From positions 3,028,471-3,092,470 of the forward strand of contig JAJEKV010000016.1 in assembly GCA_021234155.1 (NCBI GenBank): 64,000 nt of DNA, read 5' to 3'. Origin of the DNA: Isoetes taiwanensis. Taxonomy: Eukaryota; Streptophyta; Lycopodiopsida; Isoetales; Isoetaceae. Shown piece after piece: positions 1 to 11,699 of this stretch. Each line of letters opens with the position of its first letter. The first letter of the stretch is position 1. The notes below the pieces were generated by a model. That model searched no databases and had not been told where the DNA came from. It worked only from the letters and a program-made list of their open reading frames with translations. The position numbers were made by a program, and so were the translations under genes.

Positions 1-1494
1 TCAAGTTGCTTTGGGGGATCTCCAAAGCATCCCCTGAAGATGATAATTTGGTGATTTGGTTCTTTCGTATGTGTAGTGACATCATTGATGCCCCTTCTCT
101 AGGTAAGTATAGTCTTGTGTCAACTTTTGCTTCATGAATAGTTTCTTTCTTACCAATGATATTGATGGTGTTTTAGAATAACATGTTATTATATGTTGGG
201 TTGTACCATAGATCCACATTTATTGCAACTTAATATAGACGAAATTTGCCGATTTCGCTTTATGGTAGATATTGTTTTCTTTTTAGTGCAAGTGTTTTTT
301 TTCGTGAGCTATGTGGCCATATTAATGTCATATACCAAGAGGATCTTCCATCGTCTCTTTGTTAGAGATATTGTTGAGTTCTCTTGGTTGTACTCAAGAG
401 CTTCACTTTCCACGGATCAAGGTATTTTATAATTATTTGGAGATCGCGTCGAGGTAGCAGTGCAAGGTACCAGCCCCCTTTTCGGGGCATTTTGCATGGT
501 TAGATGTACATCCACTCTCAAGCTTTTGCAAGATTATCGCTATTTTTTGGCGACCTCGATGAAGCGTTATTAACCGATGCATCTTAGGCATTGCTAGTAC
601 TTCTTAATTGGTGACTTTGTTTTTTTAAGTCGGTGGTGTTATAGTCTTTTTCTTTTTCAGAGGTTCCATGAGACTAGTCTGTCTCTATAACCATTATGCT
701 GGTCTTATAGTCATTTTGAATAATTTATATCATTTGTTCATAGTTGGCACATTTGTTCTGTGGCATATATGTAGGATGTACACATTACTTTGATATTTGA
801 GTTGATCTAGCGATACGGGTCATCTTAGGCCTTTTGTTCCTTTTCTATTCTTGGTTCCTTCTACAATGTTCTATTATGTTCCATTCCCCTAATCTATTGC
901 CTGTTTGTCACTTGTCCATTTGCTTTTCTAGTTTCAACTTATTCTCTTTTTAGTTCTATTGTGCCTGCCCTTTGTTCTTTCAATGTACTGCATTTGTTTT
1001 TTCCAGTAGTTCCTCTTCTATACTACTATCTATCTATCCTCTATACCACTTATTCCTTTAATTGGTCTGCTTAATTTGGTTTTTAGTCTCTGCCCTTTCC
1101 TTGGCCCCGTTGCTTCTTTTTTAATCCCATTGCTCTCTTGAGCCTTCATTTTGCATTCCATATATAACTTGCATTAGTGTCTCGTAATTTGCATAACTCT
1201 AAGTACATTGTTCTTGTTGATTATATATTGGTCTCTAGACTCACAGTTTTTCGTTGATGTAGTCTTTGCTGATTTTCTCGGTCCAACGTTTAGTCTCATG
1301 TGCATCTTCATTGTTGTCATATTTCATCCCTCTTTCTCTTTATATATTCCCTCTGTCTATATTGTCTATTTTCCCATTCCATTGGATCCGTTTGCTCTTT
1401 TTTATCTCGACCATCTCATTACTCTCATTTTGACCCATTAGCATCTATTTGTTGATTCCCTTTCTATTTATTCTGATTCCCATAATTCCTCTCT
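1..1494. other. Gene-poor T-rich DNA
   Basis: I see no gene. The plus strand is rich in T and C, with short imperfect motifs around 'ttgttcc' and 'ccatttgctc' scattered from about 830 onward. The open frames are short and low in complexity. It is probably decayed repeat sequence continuous with the tandem unit that follows. Confidence 0.6.
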
Positions 1495-2419
1495 CTCCAG
1501 TCTCGTTCAACCATTCATTCTCTAGGTTCCATGTGGTCTTAAAAGGTGAACCAACTTTTGAGCTCTCAGACTCCCCATGCTACATGTTCTTTGCAGGTTT
1601 CTATTTTCATTTTTATTCCTAAGCTCTTGTTTTTCCGTGTTCTTCCATTGCTTGGTACGATGTAATCTAGTTGGTCCTAGAGCATGATTATTCCTCACAA
1701 TATAACCTGGCACGCTATGCATGATTATACGTTTATTTATTTGCTATGTTAAGGTGCCTATTTCGTTGCAATTTCATTTTCGTTTGCCATTCCCTTTGAT
1801 TATTTATGCTTCATTTCTCATGGCCAAGATAGGTGCTCATAACGTCCATTCTTTTTATTGTGCTGCCAATCTCTATTGGCAATTTAGTTGGTTATTTCTG
1901 CGCTTCTTGCTCCTTTGATTCGATTGGTTCCATGGTTCATTTAGTCATTTGACCTATTTGTGGCTTTTGTTCAACTACTCTATGTTGGTTCTTGCTTATT
2001 CCTATTTTGTTCCATTTGTTTGTTTGTGGTCTGTTCTATTTAGTTTATAGTTAAATTTTGTTTCGTTTGTCCATTGCCTTTTTTGTTTTTCTTGTCCCTT
2101 CTCCAGTCTCGTTCAACCATTCGTTCTCTAGGTTCCACGTGGTTTTAAAAGGTGAGAACTAACCTTTGGGCTCTCAGATTATTCCCCGTGATACATGCTC
2201 TTTGCAGGTTTCTATTTCACTTCTTGTTCCTAGGCTCTTGTTTTTTCGTGTTCTTCTATTGCTTGGAACGATGTAATCTAGTTGGTCCTAGAGCATGATT
2301 ATTCCTCACAATATAACTTGGCTATGCATGATTATACGTTTATTTATTTGCTATGTTAAGGTGCCTTGTTTCGTTGAGATTTCTTTTCCATCTGCAATTT
2401 CCATTGAATATTTATGCTT
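1495..2419. repeat. 606-bp tandem duplication (first unit and start of second)
   Basis: The block starting near 1495 (call it A) recurs near 2101 with the same order of landmarks, so the period is about 606 bp. The rest of the unit (B, from about 1811, including the words 'ctcataacgtcc' and 'ctctattggcaatttag') recurs only at 3695-3990. The second unit is therefore cut between its A and B halves by the LINE at 2420-3694. The two units differ by scattered substitutions and small indels, so the duplication is not recent. No coding function is visible. Confidence 0.85.
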
Positions 2420-3694
2420 GAGAATTGGCTTAAACATAAATGCTTGGCTGGAACATGTGTAGGCGACCTCTTGGTTCAGCCGCTTCTTTACGCAGATGAT
2501 GTGGTCCTCATAGCGTATACATACTCATGGGTTACAGAACATTTGGTTAACCTTGAATCCTTTTTGTGATGCAAAGAAGATGAATGTCAATTTGTCCAAG
2601 TCTAAAACAATGGTAGTGAGCGCCGCTGTCAGACCAACCTTCACATACAGAGGAGCACCTTTGGAAATGGTAAGTTGTTTTAAATACCTTGGATTAGAGT
2701 TTTCTTGTGACTACAAATGGAAACAATGCATAAAGAAAAGAGTAACTGGAGCTAGATCAGCGTTATATAATATGCTCAGAAAATGTCATAAGATTGGGTT
2801 GTTTGATTGGAGTTTGAAGAAAGTGTTGTTTAAGACGTTGGTGCAATCAGTAATTTTATACGGAGCTCCTATATGGGGCCCATCTATCTCTACAGGTTTA
2901 TGGGCAGAAATTGAATCAGTACTAAAATCATTCCTACAAGAGGAGCTTGCTGTGAAAAAACAGACCCCATATCCTATCTTATTGGCAGAGGCTGGCCTTA
3001 TTCCTTTGAAGCCGAGGCTTTTATCAAGCGATCAATTTTGTTAATAGAATAAGAAAGCAAGACGATGCACGACTTTCCAAAAGGGCTTTGATTGATTCTT
3101 CATCTTCCGGGTGGTATAGTGATGTTAAAATATGGTTTGGAAAGTGGGGATCAAGTGAGAATAATTGGCCCCGGCATGATTTAGGTGCACGGAGCTGGTT
3201 CAATCTTTTGGTGATTGCTAAGATATGGGAGGATAAGGGTTCACGAATGACAGTTTATAAGGAATTGATAAATCCAATGTTAGTTTATCGAAGTTTTACT
3301 ATCTGAAATCGTATACCTAAGGACCTCAAGCCCGATAATTGCGAGGTTCCGAACTAGCTCTCACCTAAGCATTGTGAGACAGCAGATGGTCGTACTCCAA
3401 GGGAGCTCGATTATGCTCCTTTGTGATCGTAATCAGGCTGAGGATGAGGTCCATGCACTATTACGTTGTCCAAATCAGACGGCGATAGTATTAGATTGAG
3501 ATTTGGGATTAATACTCGTGACTTTGATTCTCTTATGGGAACTAATTTCTTAAAGCTTGGACGCTTTCTTCGTGAAATCGATTTGCATAGAACCCTGTTA
3601 TTGAAGTTGAAAACATGATTGTAACTGTTCGCTCAATGACCTTCAAGGTCCAAAATGGGCGTGATAATACAAATTATTATTATTATTATTATTA
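2420..3694 (+). pseudogene. 5'-truncated LINE, C-terminal half of reverse transcriptase, (ATT)n tail
   Basis: This is the C-terminal half of a non-LTR retrotransposon ORF2. The reverse transcriptase active-site motif YADD is encoded at 2489-2500, inside LLYADDVVLIAYT. The frame then shifts by one base in a T run near 2560 and continues as DAKKMNVNLSKSKTMVVS to about 3044, through the thumb region (VILYGAPIWGPS). It breaks again, continues at 3088-3306, and ends near 3430-3480 with a Cys/His cluster of the C-x-D-x8-H-x5-C kind (CDRNQAEDEVHALLRC) typical of the end of LINE ORF2. The 3' end is an ATT microsatellite at 3672-3694. No target-site duplication is visible: the flanks rejoin almost exactly as in the uninterrupted copy. 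It is inactive, with at least three frame breaks and no 5' half. Confidence 0.85.
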
Positions 3695-3990
3695 TTTCTC
3701 ATTTTGCCATGGCCGAGATATGTGCTCATAACGTCCCTTATTATGCTGCCAATCTCTATTGGCAATTTAGTTGGTTCTTTCTGTGCTTCTTGCTCCTTTA
3801 ATTCGATTGGTTCTACGGTTCATTTTAGTCATTTGACCTGTTTATGGCGTTTGCTCAACTTCTCTAAGTTGGTCCTTGCTTATTCCTATTTTGTTCCATT
3901 TGTTTGTTTGTGGTCTGTCTTATTTAGTTAATAGTTAAATTTTGTTTCGTTTGTCCATTGTCTTTTTTGTTTTTCTTGTTCCTTCTTTGT
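3695..3990. repeat. B half of the second tandem unit, displaced by the LINE
   Basis: This stretch matches 1811-2105 closely (for example 'ggttctacggttcatttt' against 'ggttccatggttcattta'). It is the missing half of the duplicated unit that begins at 2101. It resumes immediately after the ATT tail of the LINE, which fixes the 3' junction of the insertion. Confidence 0.85.
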
Positions 3991-5566
3991 CATTTTGCCT
4001 TAATGTCTTATTGTTCCTTAATGTCTTCTCTGTCAATTTGCCTTAATATCTTGTCATGGTTTCATTTCGCTGATCTAGTTGCCTTTCTTCTGCTCGACTG
4101 TTGTTTAGTATTTTCCCTTTACTTCCTTTGCTAACATAAACCCATTGTTCATTTTTGAGATATTGACATGTTGGGCTTTAGTTTCATAGTATTTTGCTGT
4201 GGTAGGATTTATTGAATTTGTCGGTTCATCAGTTCTTTGGTTTAGTATCATATCCTCTTGTGTCCCTCCCTTCCCCCCTCCCTCTTTCTGTCTGATATCC
4301 ACAGTTTGGTATTTCCTTGTTGTGCCCATTCTATTTAATCCAATTGATCGACTGCCATCTTATTAGCCCCTTTGGATCCATTGGCTCCTGTTGTTTCTTT
4401 TTCTCTTTTCATTTAGTTAGTTTTTCATAAATGCTCTCTCCCAGTCTCATTCAGCCATCTGTTCTGTTTTCGTTGTTTATTCTTCTTTACCACTTTTTAC
4501 CCCTTTCCTGCCGTGCTTTTTTGCTTCCTCTAGATTTGCCTTTGCATCTTGTTCCTTCATTCCTTTTCACTTCATTTTCTTCGTTGCCTCTTCATTCTTG
4601 TCATTCCACATAGTCTTCTTACGCATATTAAATTCAATTGCTCTTGTGAGTCCATTTTTCTCTGTTTTTTCCACATATCTTTAGTTCCTTTCCTTTATCA
4701 TCTGTTGTTCTCTTATGGGTCGTTCTTTGTGTTTGTCCTTTGGGTAGTTCTCGTTTAATTTTTGTTATTCTTTTTTCTGAGTTCGTTCTAGTTGTACTTT
4801 GCGCCATATGTTTTGTAGTGTTGGTTTCTCAGTTAATTCTTTGTTTGGTTCATTTTTGCTCATATTCTCTCAGTTCCTTTGCTCCATATTTTCTTAGTTT
4901 CATTTTTTCTCCTTGGTCTATGTATAAATTCTTCCATCACCTTAATTACTTTTGCTTCATCTTAGTTCTAGTCCTTTTTTGTCATGTCTCTCTCCTCACC
5001 TCTTCTTCGCCTGGGTTCATTTGCTCCTTTGGTATCTATGCATGCCGAGGTTGAAGTTCAAATTCGTTCTTTCTGGTAGCTTGCTTGCGTTACTAATTCT
5101 AGGGGCATTTGCCCTGTCTCTTTCTTTTGGTCATCTCACCTCATAATTTTTCTTAGTTCGTTTTTCATATTCCTCCGTGTTCCTTATTTTCTCTTTTTCC
5201 TTCGTTAAGCTCTTGAATTGCCTTAGGCTCGTTTCTCTGTGTATCCAGTTCTTCAGTTCCTTGTTTGTCCTTTTTTCGTCATTTGACCCCTTGATTGTCT
5301 TTATCTTGTCTTGTCTCCTTCGTTTCTCCTCTTGATTCGCCTCGGTTTTCTTTGCTCTGTTGGTGTCCATATACCCTTTTTTATCTGATTTTATCCTTGT
5401 TTTTCTGTCGGCCTTGCTTAGCCATTTTTTCCTTGTTTATCTCTTTCACTTGTTCGATTAGGGTCATCGTGTTTTACCAATTTTCCCAGTTTTTGTTTCG
5501 GCTTCATCCTTTTCTCCAGTCAGCCTAGTTTGCTTCATGCTTCTTGATGTAGATTCCTCTTCTATC
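3991..5566. other. Pyrimidine-rich DNA without recognisable genes
   Basis: The plus strand is dominated by T and C, with repeated short words such as 'tttgttcctt' and 'cttcattttt'. The many short frames on both strands are of low complexity (Ser/Leu/Phe-rich on plus, Lys/Glu-rich on minus) and show no family motif. I read it as degenerate repeat sequence. Confidence 0.6.
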
Positions 5567-5603
5567 GGCCACTTGTTTGTATCTTAGGACCCATCCTAGG
5601 AAT
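5567..5603. repeat. 37-bp direct repeat, copy 1
   Basis: The segment from 'ggccacttgt' to 'cctaggaat' is repeated without mismatch at 6526-6562. The two copies are 959 bp apart. A perfect 37-bp match in otherwise diverged DNA is notable and may mark an insertion or a recent duplication. Copy 1 runs directly into the hairpin at 5590-5645. Confidence 0.85.
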
Positions 5604-5645
5604 GCCACGGTTCTATTGCGATAGAACCGACATTCCTTGGATGGG
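5590..5645. repeat. 56-nt near-perfect hairpin (inverted repeat)
   Basis: The outer arms (CCCATCCTAGGAATG and CATTCCTTGGATGGG) pair over 15 positions with one mismatch. The inner arms (GGTTCTAT and ATAGAACC) pair perfectly around the loop TGCG. A few unpaired bases separate the two stems. It could be the core of a fold-back element or a hairpin transcript. Nothing shows that it is transcribed. Confidence 0.8.
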
Positions 5646-5869
5646 GATGCCCTTCCTCGCCTCTCCTATTTATACTACTTCATTTTTCTTTTTCGCTCAT
5701 CGGCGTTCTCTTGAGCTCCTTTTCATTCTTTCCCTTTTGCCTCTACAAGTTTCCCGCCCCCCTCTCCCTCTGGACTTGTTTGTTGTATCTGTGGTTTTCA
5801 GAGGGTCTAGTGTTTTGGTTGCGATTCATCTTACTCGATTGAGGCATACTTATTGGTTTACTCTGTCTC

Positions 5870-6010
5870 GGCATGGCACTAGTATTTTATTTATTCATTC
5901 ATGCTTTCTCTCGGTGTGGCTTTGTAGCCTCTGAGTCAATATTTATTATTCATATTTTCTCTCGGCGTGGTGCTATTGCCTCCTAGATCATATTTATTGT
6001 TTTTTCTTGC
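5870..6010. repeat. Imperfect tandem repeat of about 65-70 bp
   Basis: Two to three diverged copies share a word such as 'ctctcggtgtggctttgtagcctctgag' style text: 'tctcggcatggc', 'ctctcggtgtggc' and 'ctctcggcgtggtgc', each followed by 'tatttatt' stretches. No coding frame is preserved between copies. Confidence 0.55.
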
Positions 6011-6045
6011 TGCAGCCTGTAGCCTCCGAGGCAAAGACTAATCGG

Positions 6046-6071
6046 TTTTTTTTTTTTTTTTTTTTTTTTTT
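6046..6071. repeat. Poly(T) tract of 26 nt flanked by ATCGG/CCGAT
   Basis: A homopolymer of T is bordered by ATCGG on the left and CCGAT on the right, which are inverted copies. It could be the poly(A) tail of a minus-strand retroposon, but no retroposon coding sequence is recognisable to its right, so the origin is open. Confidence 0.6.
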
Positions 6072-6525
6072 CCGATGGTCATTCCACGGACGGGTTCCCC
6101 ATTGGTCGGTTGTTGTTTCTTTTTCGGGTGGCCCCGCCTCCGAGTCTTTTTTGCCTATGGCATCTAACTCATTGATGGATCATTTTTCTTTCAGCCTTGA
6201 TTCTGCAGGATTGTTTAAGGCTTTGTGGTTGCCATAGTGCGTGGGGGTCGTGCTTCAACTATTTGCTTGGGTTTCCTCAAAACCTAAGAAGGCGTGGTTC
6301 TTCTTCCGATGAGGAGCGAATACTGGTCTTCTCACCTTTGCATCAACCAAGTGGCGGATTAAACCATTTTTATGTTGTATTCTTCGGTTTCATCATGCTC
6401 TCGATGATTGTCTAGTTTCGGAGCATTTAAAGTTCATATTTTTCAAATTTATCTATCCCTAGTGAGGGATCCATTTGTACTCAATGTTTTACAAAGCTCA
6501 ATGAGAACACCACTTCACTTCACTT

Positions 6526-6562
6526 GGCCACTTGTTTGTATCTTAGGACCCATCCTAGGAAT
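6526..6562. repeat. 37-bp direct repeat, copy 2
   Basis: Identical to 5567-5603. Here the sequence after 'cctaggaat' diverges at once into 'aatattttg', so the hairpin that follows copy 1 is absent. Confidence 0.85.
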
Positions 6563-8830
6563 AATATTTTGTTTCATACTGTAAAAGAAATCTTTCATAG
6601 CTAGAAAGTTTGCACATCCTTGATAGTACTGAAGATTATTTTACTGCATGTCTAAGCTAAACATACATGTCATTTTCATAAAGCAAGAGTCATTGCTTCA
6701 GGATGCAACGATGTATAAGTCCCGAGGTAGATAGCAAATACCGTACTTGTCAAATTCTTTGTAAATGCATCATGGCAGAGTAGACCACATAAAGCATCAA
6801 TAGAAATCAATGATTACGGAGGAAACATACAGAAGTTAATCGCACGCCTAATGATGATCAAAATCGAGGGCTAGCAAATGCACCTTAGAAGTCAATGCAG
6901 CAATTCATTGCCTTGCAGCTATGAGAAACATCCGCTAGAAAGCCACTCAGGCATGAATTCGACTCTGTGGATTCAGATATGAATCATCCAGAGTATGTGA
7001 AGTCGAATTTGAAGAAGGGGATGGTGCTTGGAAGCGCAAGATGATGCGTCGAGCTTTGTCGCCATGGTTGTTGCAGACCTTGCCCTGCTCCGCCATAGCT
7101 GAGGAAGCCCCAAATTGATAGAGCGAGAAGGAAAGGGCCGTCTGGACTATCCAAAATTTTAGACAGATTTCGGCCGGCAGATCTACGACACACCCTATAA
7201 CTTTATATATAAACAAGAATTTTGTGCACCCCTGAATCCAAGTCAGGTAAACTTATGGTCAAATTTAAAAGTAAGTCCTAATGAACGCTCTATAAATTGC
7301 AGTTTGGCCGGACATTAAAGATGAGCACAATGAACTTGGCTTAAACTTGTGGCCTGGTCCTCCCCTTTGGGTGAGTGCAGAAGTGAAATTCTTGTTCAAA
7401 TCCAGTCAAATGCAAGAGCAAACCAAGGGATATATGTGTCCATATGTCGATTTGGAAATTTAGAGATCAAATTTATTTTGTTGTTAGATATCACATAATG
7501 CAAAGGAAAATTTGTACTATGTGGAAGTGGTCGTGTGTCGTGTGTAGTGTAATGCATGTGGTGGTGGTAGTGTGGTGTGTGTAGTGTAATACATATGTAG
7601 TGGAGCGGTGTGTTTTAGTGTAGTGCATGTGTGGTGTGTGTAGTGTATGTGCAGTATAGTGTTTGTAGTGCATGTGGAGTTGTGAGTTATTGGTGCATCA
7701 GGACACTATAGACAAAAGCAACATATTCTAGTAGGACGTGGACATAATAGTTTAGCAAATCTATTTTCGTATTCCTTTTTATTTTTCCCAAAGGCCTTTG
7801 TAAATGATTACAGCTGCCTAACCAAAATTTAGGAAATCTATTTTCACATTCCTTTTAATTTTCCCATAATGGCTTTGTCAACTCGTCTAACTTCAGAATG
7901 CCTTGTCATATTTATTCATGTCATATGTTAAATTATGGCCTATTGCAAATGGACATGATGTGTACTTGAAAACCATAACCCGTTATTGAATATTCTGTGC
8001 TGGAACATACTGTGGTTGCTTGCTTAGATAGAGAAATTGCTTTGACTTTATCCTGATAACAAACACATACCATGAACTCTAGTTAATCGATAAAAAGGCA
8101 ATCACTCACAACAATAAAGCAGGTGCAACTTATAAGAAATAAATGTGGATGTACCTGGGAAGTTGAATTCTGTTCATTAAGTTCTTTAACTACCTGTGCT
8201 CCATGTTAACCTGCAAACAACTAGATTTAAGAGATACACAACTTACATTGGTAAATAATGTATTAAATATCTCGTCTACAGCCTCCTAAGATCAGGTAAA
8301 CTCTGCCATGGCACATCTAAAATAACAACACATGGTCATTATCTATCCCCAACACAAAACGAGAAAAAAATGAAACAAATATTGATTGTCGACAAAAAAG
8401 AAACAAGGTGCTGCGCACGGAGGGTTGCCCTCCATGGCCATACCATAGGGTGAAGTGGCTTAAATCATAGTTCAAAGTCATGTTTTGACAATCAATTTAA
8501 ATTGCTACTTCAAAACAATAGAGTACTTGATACCATGTCTTTATGGGAATTTATAGATAGTGGAATCGTCGGATTCTTGGAAACATACGAAACAATGTAT
8601 GAAGAATGCAAATAGAGAAATGGGGGGGAGGGCAAAGAACTTAAGAACTGAGGATTGTTTTGCATGTCAATTTTGTTCAGGGTATGAAGGAAGAATTCAA
8701 TTTTATAAATTGAATGGCTAAGCATTTAATAGCATGAAGTACATGGAAGTTACAAGCAAGGTAGAGTTACTTAAAAATGCAAATGCAATGGCATGTCTTT
8801 TGTTGCTCAATAGTTATGGGTCAGGTTCTG
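6563..8830. other. Gene-poor region with GT-rich low-complexity tract
   Basis: No gene is recognised. On the minus strand near 7100 a start codon opens a frame (MAEQGKVCNNHGDKARRI...) of about 50 residues with balanced codon use, preceded by a plausible leader. It could be a first exon, but no homolog comes to mind. At 7530-7680 the sequence is an imperfect GT-rich microsatellite built on 'tgtagtg' and 'catgtg'. A 45-bp motif ('aaatctattttc...cattcctttt') occurs twice at 7756-7800 and 7828-7877. Confidence 0.5.
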
Positions 8831-8833
8831 AGC

Positions 8834-9786
8834 TTAGGCCCTGTCGAAGGCAATGATTTGGAGTCCGTGGTTGAGCTCGAACGTGCGTTTACCCCAGCTC
8901 TTCAGTATGCTTTGGCGCAATGATCGAGGATTTGCCTTCATTTTAGCTAATGCGACTCCTAATGGATAACCGAGAAATTTGTCAAGCAATGCTCCTGCCA
9001 TTGTGACATGTAGCGTCTTCGATGCAGTGATGATGATGAGTGAACACTGTGCTAATAACTCAATCAAAATGCTATAAACAAAAACACGTGCACGTTTCAT
9101 GAAGAAAGAAAGAAAAAAAAATTTAACGTCCACATGTAATCCTTACATCCACCCCCAGACTATCTAGTCCAGTTATCCCTGTCTCCTGTAAGTGATGTAG
9201 AAAGTAGTGAAATAGTACCTCAATGATATTTTACAAACTCCTACATAAGCATATAAGTAGCACATGTACCTCAACTTTAAGTCATTTGTCATGATAACAA
9301 AGTGCCTTCAGTGCCTTCTTTATCTTCTTCGCATCAGGATTCATGCCATCTATGATGTCTGAGGGTGAATGAGCAAGTACATCTGGCCTCGAATTTTCGA
9401 AACCTTTGATAGCCACAGTAGTTTTTCCCATGAATGCAACAAAACTCATTAGAGATCCCAAGATCATGAATTGAATCCCATAAAAAAGCTTGTAACCATT
9501 ACTTGCAAGTTAAGATTTTGTGGATCGAATGGACTAGTGTCATATTATCGATTGAGAGCATATTCTAGAATATGATTTGACTCGACATATGTCGAAAAAG
9601 ATCGGCATCCTCTTCGTAGATCCAATCCTTAAGCACGCGCTCAATGGCATTAATACCAAATACTTCAAGCATACTAAGGGTACAATGAGCCGATGGCTGT
9701 GTGAATAGAATTGACCGGCTTTTGTTGGTTGCTCGACGTTGATTACCTCCGAATTGCAAAACCTTTACATTATTTATTTGCGCCAA
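8834..9786 (-). other. Cluster of unrecognised minus-strand frames
   Basis: Three minus-strand frames with ordinary amino-acid composition lie here: 9565-9786 (contains FGINAIERVLKDWIYEEDAD), 9282-9467 (contains DIIDGMNPDAKKIKKALKAL) and 8834-9133 (contains MAGALLDKFLGYPLGVALAK). Each stops after 60-100 codons. They may be exons or remains of one minus-strand gene, but I do not recognise the family and cannot define splice sites with confidence. Random open frames are the alternative. Confidence 0.25.
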
Positions 9787-9829
9787 TTGGTTGCGTATGT
9801 AGATATTAAGCTTTCTTGAAGCATTTTCT

Positions 9830-11090
9830 TGTAGAATTTACCCATATATGTTTATATTTATGATTTGTAATATACGGGAAGCATCCTTTAAATTATGCCT
9901 TAATTCTATTCGTATAAATGGCATTTGGTATCTGATGCAATGAAGCTTATTGCCGTTTCATAGCTCTAAATTGTTGAGTAATTTATGGAATTTGAAGAAA
10001 ATAGTGTGAGCAGGAAATTGGTACCATTGAGGCCCTGCATATTTTATATGCTATGATCACCGACTCGATTATTCGATGTCGGTTTTGCATGCATTTTTGA
10101 ATATCGAATTCCATGATTTAATTCCATATTACATGCATTTTTGCATTTCTTATTTTTAATAGATATACAATATTAAATTGTGAAGTCAGCCGAAGAAGCA
10201 CATGCAATCGATTGAGATTCGCTATTTGGCACACAAGTCTTGAACCTTGGTATATAAGGCTAATCAAATGTTTTAAGTAGTGGCTCTCAAAGAAACAAGT
10301 TAAGGAGTCAAGATCCTTGGAAGGCCTTAGTAGATCTAATATATTAATCCTAGAAATGTCATTGTAAGCAAACACTACAATGAGGGATTTTCTAGGTCTG
10401 ATACAAACCAATAATGCCAACCCTTTATTCCAAGCTTATCTAATGACTACATTTCATTTATCCCCTATTACAAAGACCATATGCTCTTGAGCAGCCTTAA
10501 GTTCCAAATTCCATCTTTTAGGTAACTCTGATAGACCAGGGGCACCGAATCCAATAATAGGGAGCACTAATCATTAGAAAAAATTTGCGAGAATCCAAAA
10601 GGGCAAGTCCAAAGACCCAAACTATGATCCGTGAGCAACAAAGATCTACTAGGATAGGCTGCTAAAGCTTGCTTTGTATATTTCACTGCCTGGGAATAGT
10701 AATCTAGGGTTTCATTGGCAAACATGGAGCATATGCCAGAGGGTACAAAGGGAATACACCGAAATCCTTGACCTAACATGTTCGGCCTGCAAAGATCCGA
10801 CATTCCGCTTTTTGAAATTCAGCGATTGCCTCGAAATGCAACAATCATTCACTCACTAAAATGATGAAGGTATACATGAGCATGGGCTCCTCCATGAGGA
10901 GCAAGCAAGAAAGAGTTTAGTGGGCGTGCTCCGTAAATGAGATGTTTTGGAGACGTGGGTGTGTGTAGGATTTGCAGACATGTCTACCAAAGGGGATAGC
11001 CACCATCGCCAAAACACCGGTTAGCCTGTTTCCAGAGTGCCTCCCCAGAAACAGAAATGACCGCCAGTTTACAGCCAATAATGGGTTTGT
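9830..11090. other. AT-rich DNA without recognisable genes
   Basis: A minus-strand frame near 10118-10560 (contains PKRWNLELKAAQEH and LLVCIRPRKSLIVVF) is broken by stops and is not recognised. The rest holds no motif that I can support. Confidence 0.4.
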
Positions 11091-11190
11091 AGCAGTTATT
11101 GGCATATTCCGGGCATATACTGGCATATACCTGGAATATACCACAAACCCCACATGGACAAGGGTTTGCCCCCTTAGGGGCAACCCAAAA
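11091..11190. repeat. Hairpin-bearing interspersed repeat, copy 1
   Basis: The segment combines palindromic 'gcatatactggcatatacc'-type text with a GC hairpin at 11162-11186 (GGGTTTGCCCC, CTTA, GGGGCAACCC). The last 33 bp, from 'acaagggtttg' to 'caacccaaaa', are almost identical to 17410-17442. The two copies frame the decayed PPR cluster. They may be MITE-like or termini of a longer element. Confidence 0.65.
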
Positions 11191-11299
11191 TATTGCAACA
11201 AATACTAAAGGCCCATCCTAATATGTCATCATTTGACAAAGGCAAACTTAATTTTCATTCAAGTGCATATTTAGATCAGTCTAACCACCCTAAAACTTC

Positions 11300-11645
11300 A
11301 TCAACTAGACTTCAAATTCTGATATATGTACAAATAAATTTGATGTTCATGCTAATTTTTACATTGACGGTTCACTTGTACTAATAATAAATTTGACATT
11401 GTTGTTGATGTTCATATTGATGGTTCACCTCAAATTCTAACTAATAAATTTGACGTTCTTGTTAATGTTCATATTGATGGTTCACCTCAAATTCTGATAT
11501 GTACTAAAAATTTTGATGTTCTTGCTGATGTTCATGTTGATGGTTCAGAAATAACGGAGCTAAATCCTGTTGATGCAAGAGGGATATTGTTGTCCCAACT
11601 TCTCACACTGATGCAAGAGGGATACTGTTGCCCCAACTTCTCATA
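11300..11645 (+). repeat. Tandem repeat that keeps an open reading frame
   Basis: About four copies of a 65-75 bp unit encode variants of NKFDVLVDVHIDGSPQIL in one open frame. Two copies of a 40-bp unit follow (11570-11645, encoding words around DARGILLSQLL and the same DNA in another frame). Start and stop are not clear. It could be a coding satellite or a degenerate repeat protein. I do not recognise a family. Confidence 0.45.
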
Positions 11646-11699
11646 GAGGGCACATACTCATATTCATGTTGTCATAACTGATTTCCTATCTGAAACTCC

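Noticed and set aside
4105-5370. Coiled-coil-like Lys/Glu-rich minus-strand proteins
   Set aside because: They are by-products of T/C-rich plus-strand DNA, and their frames start and stop at random.
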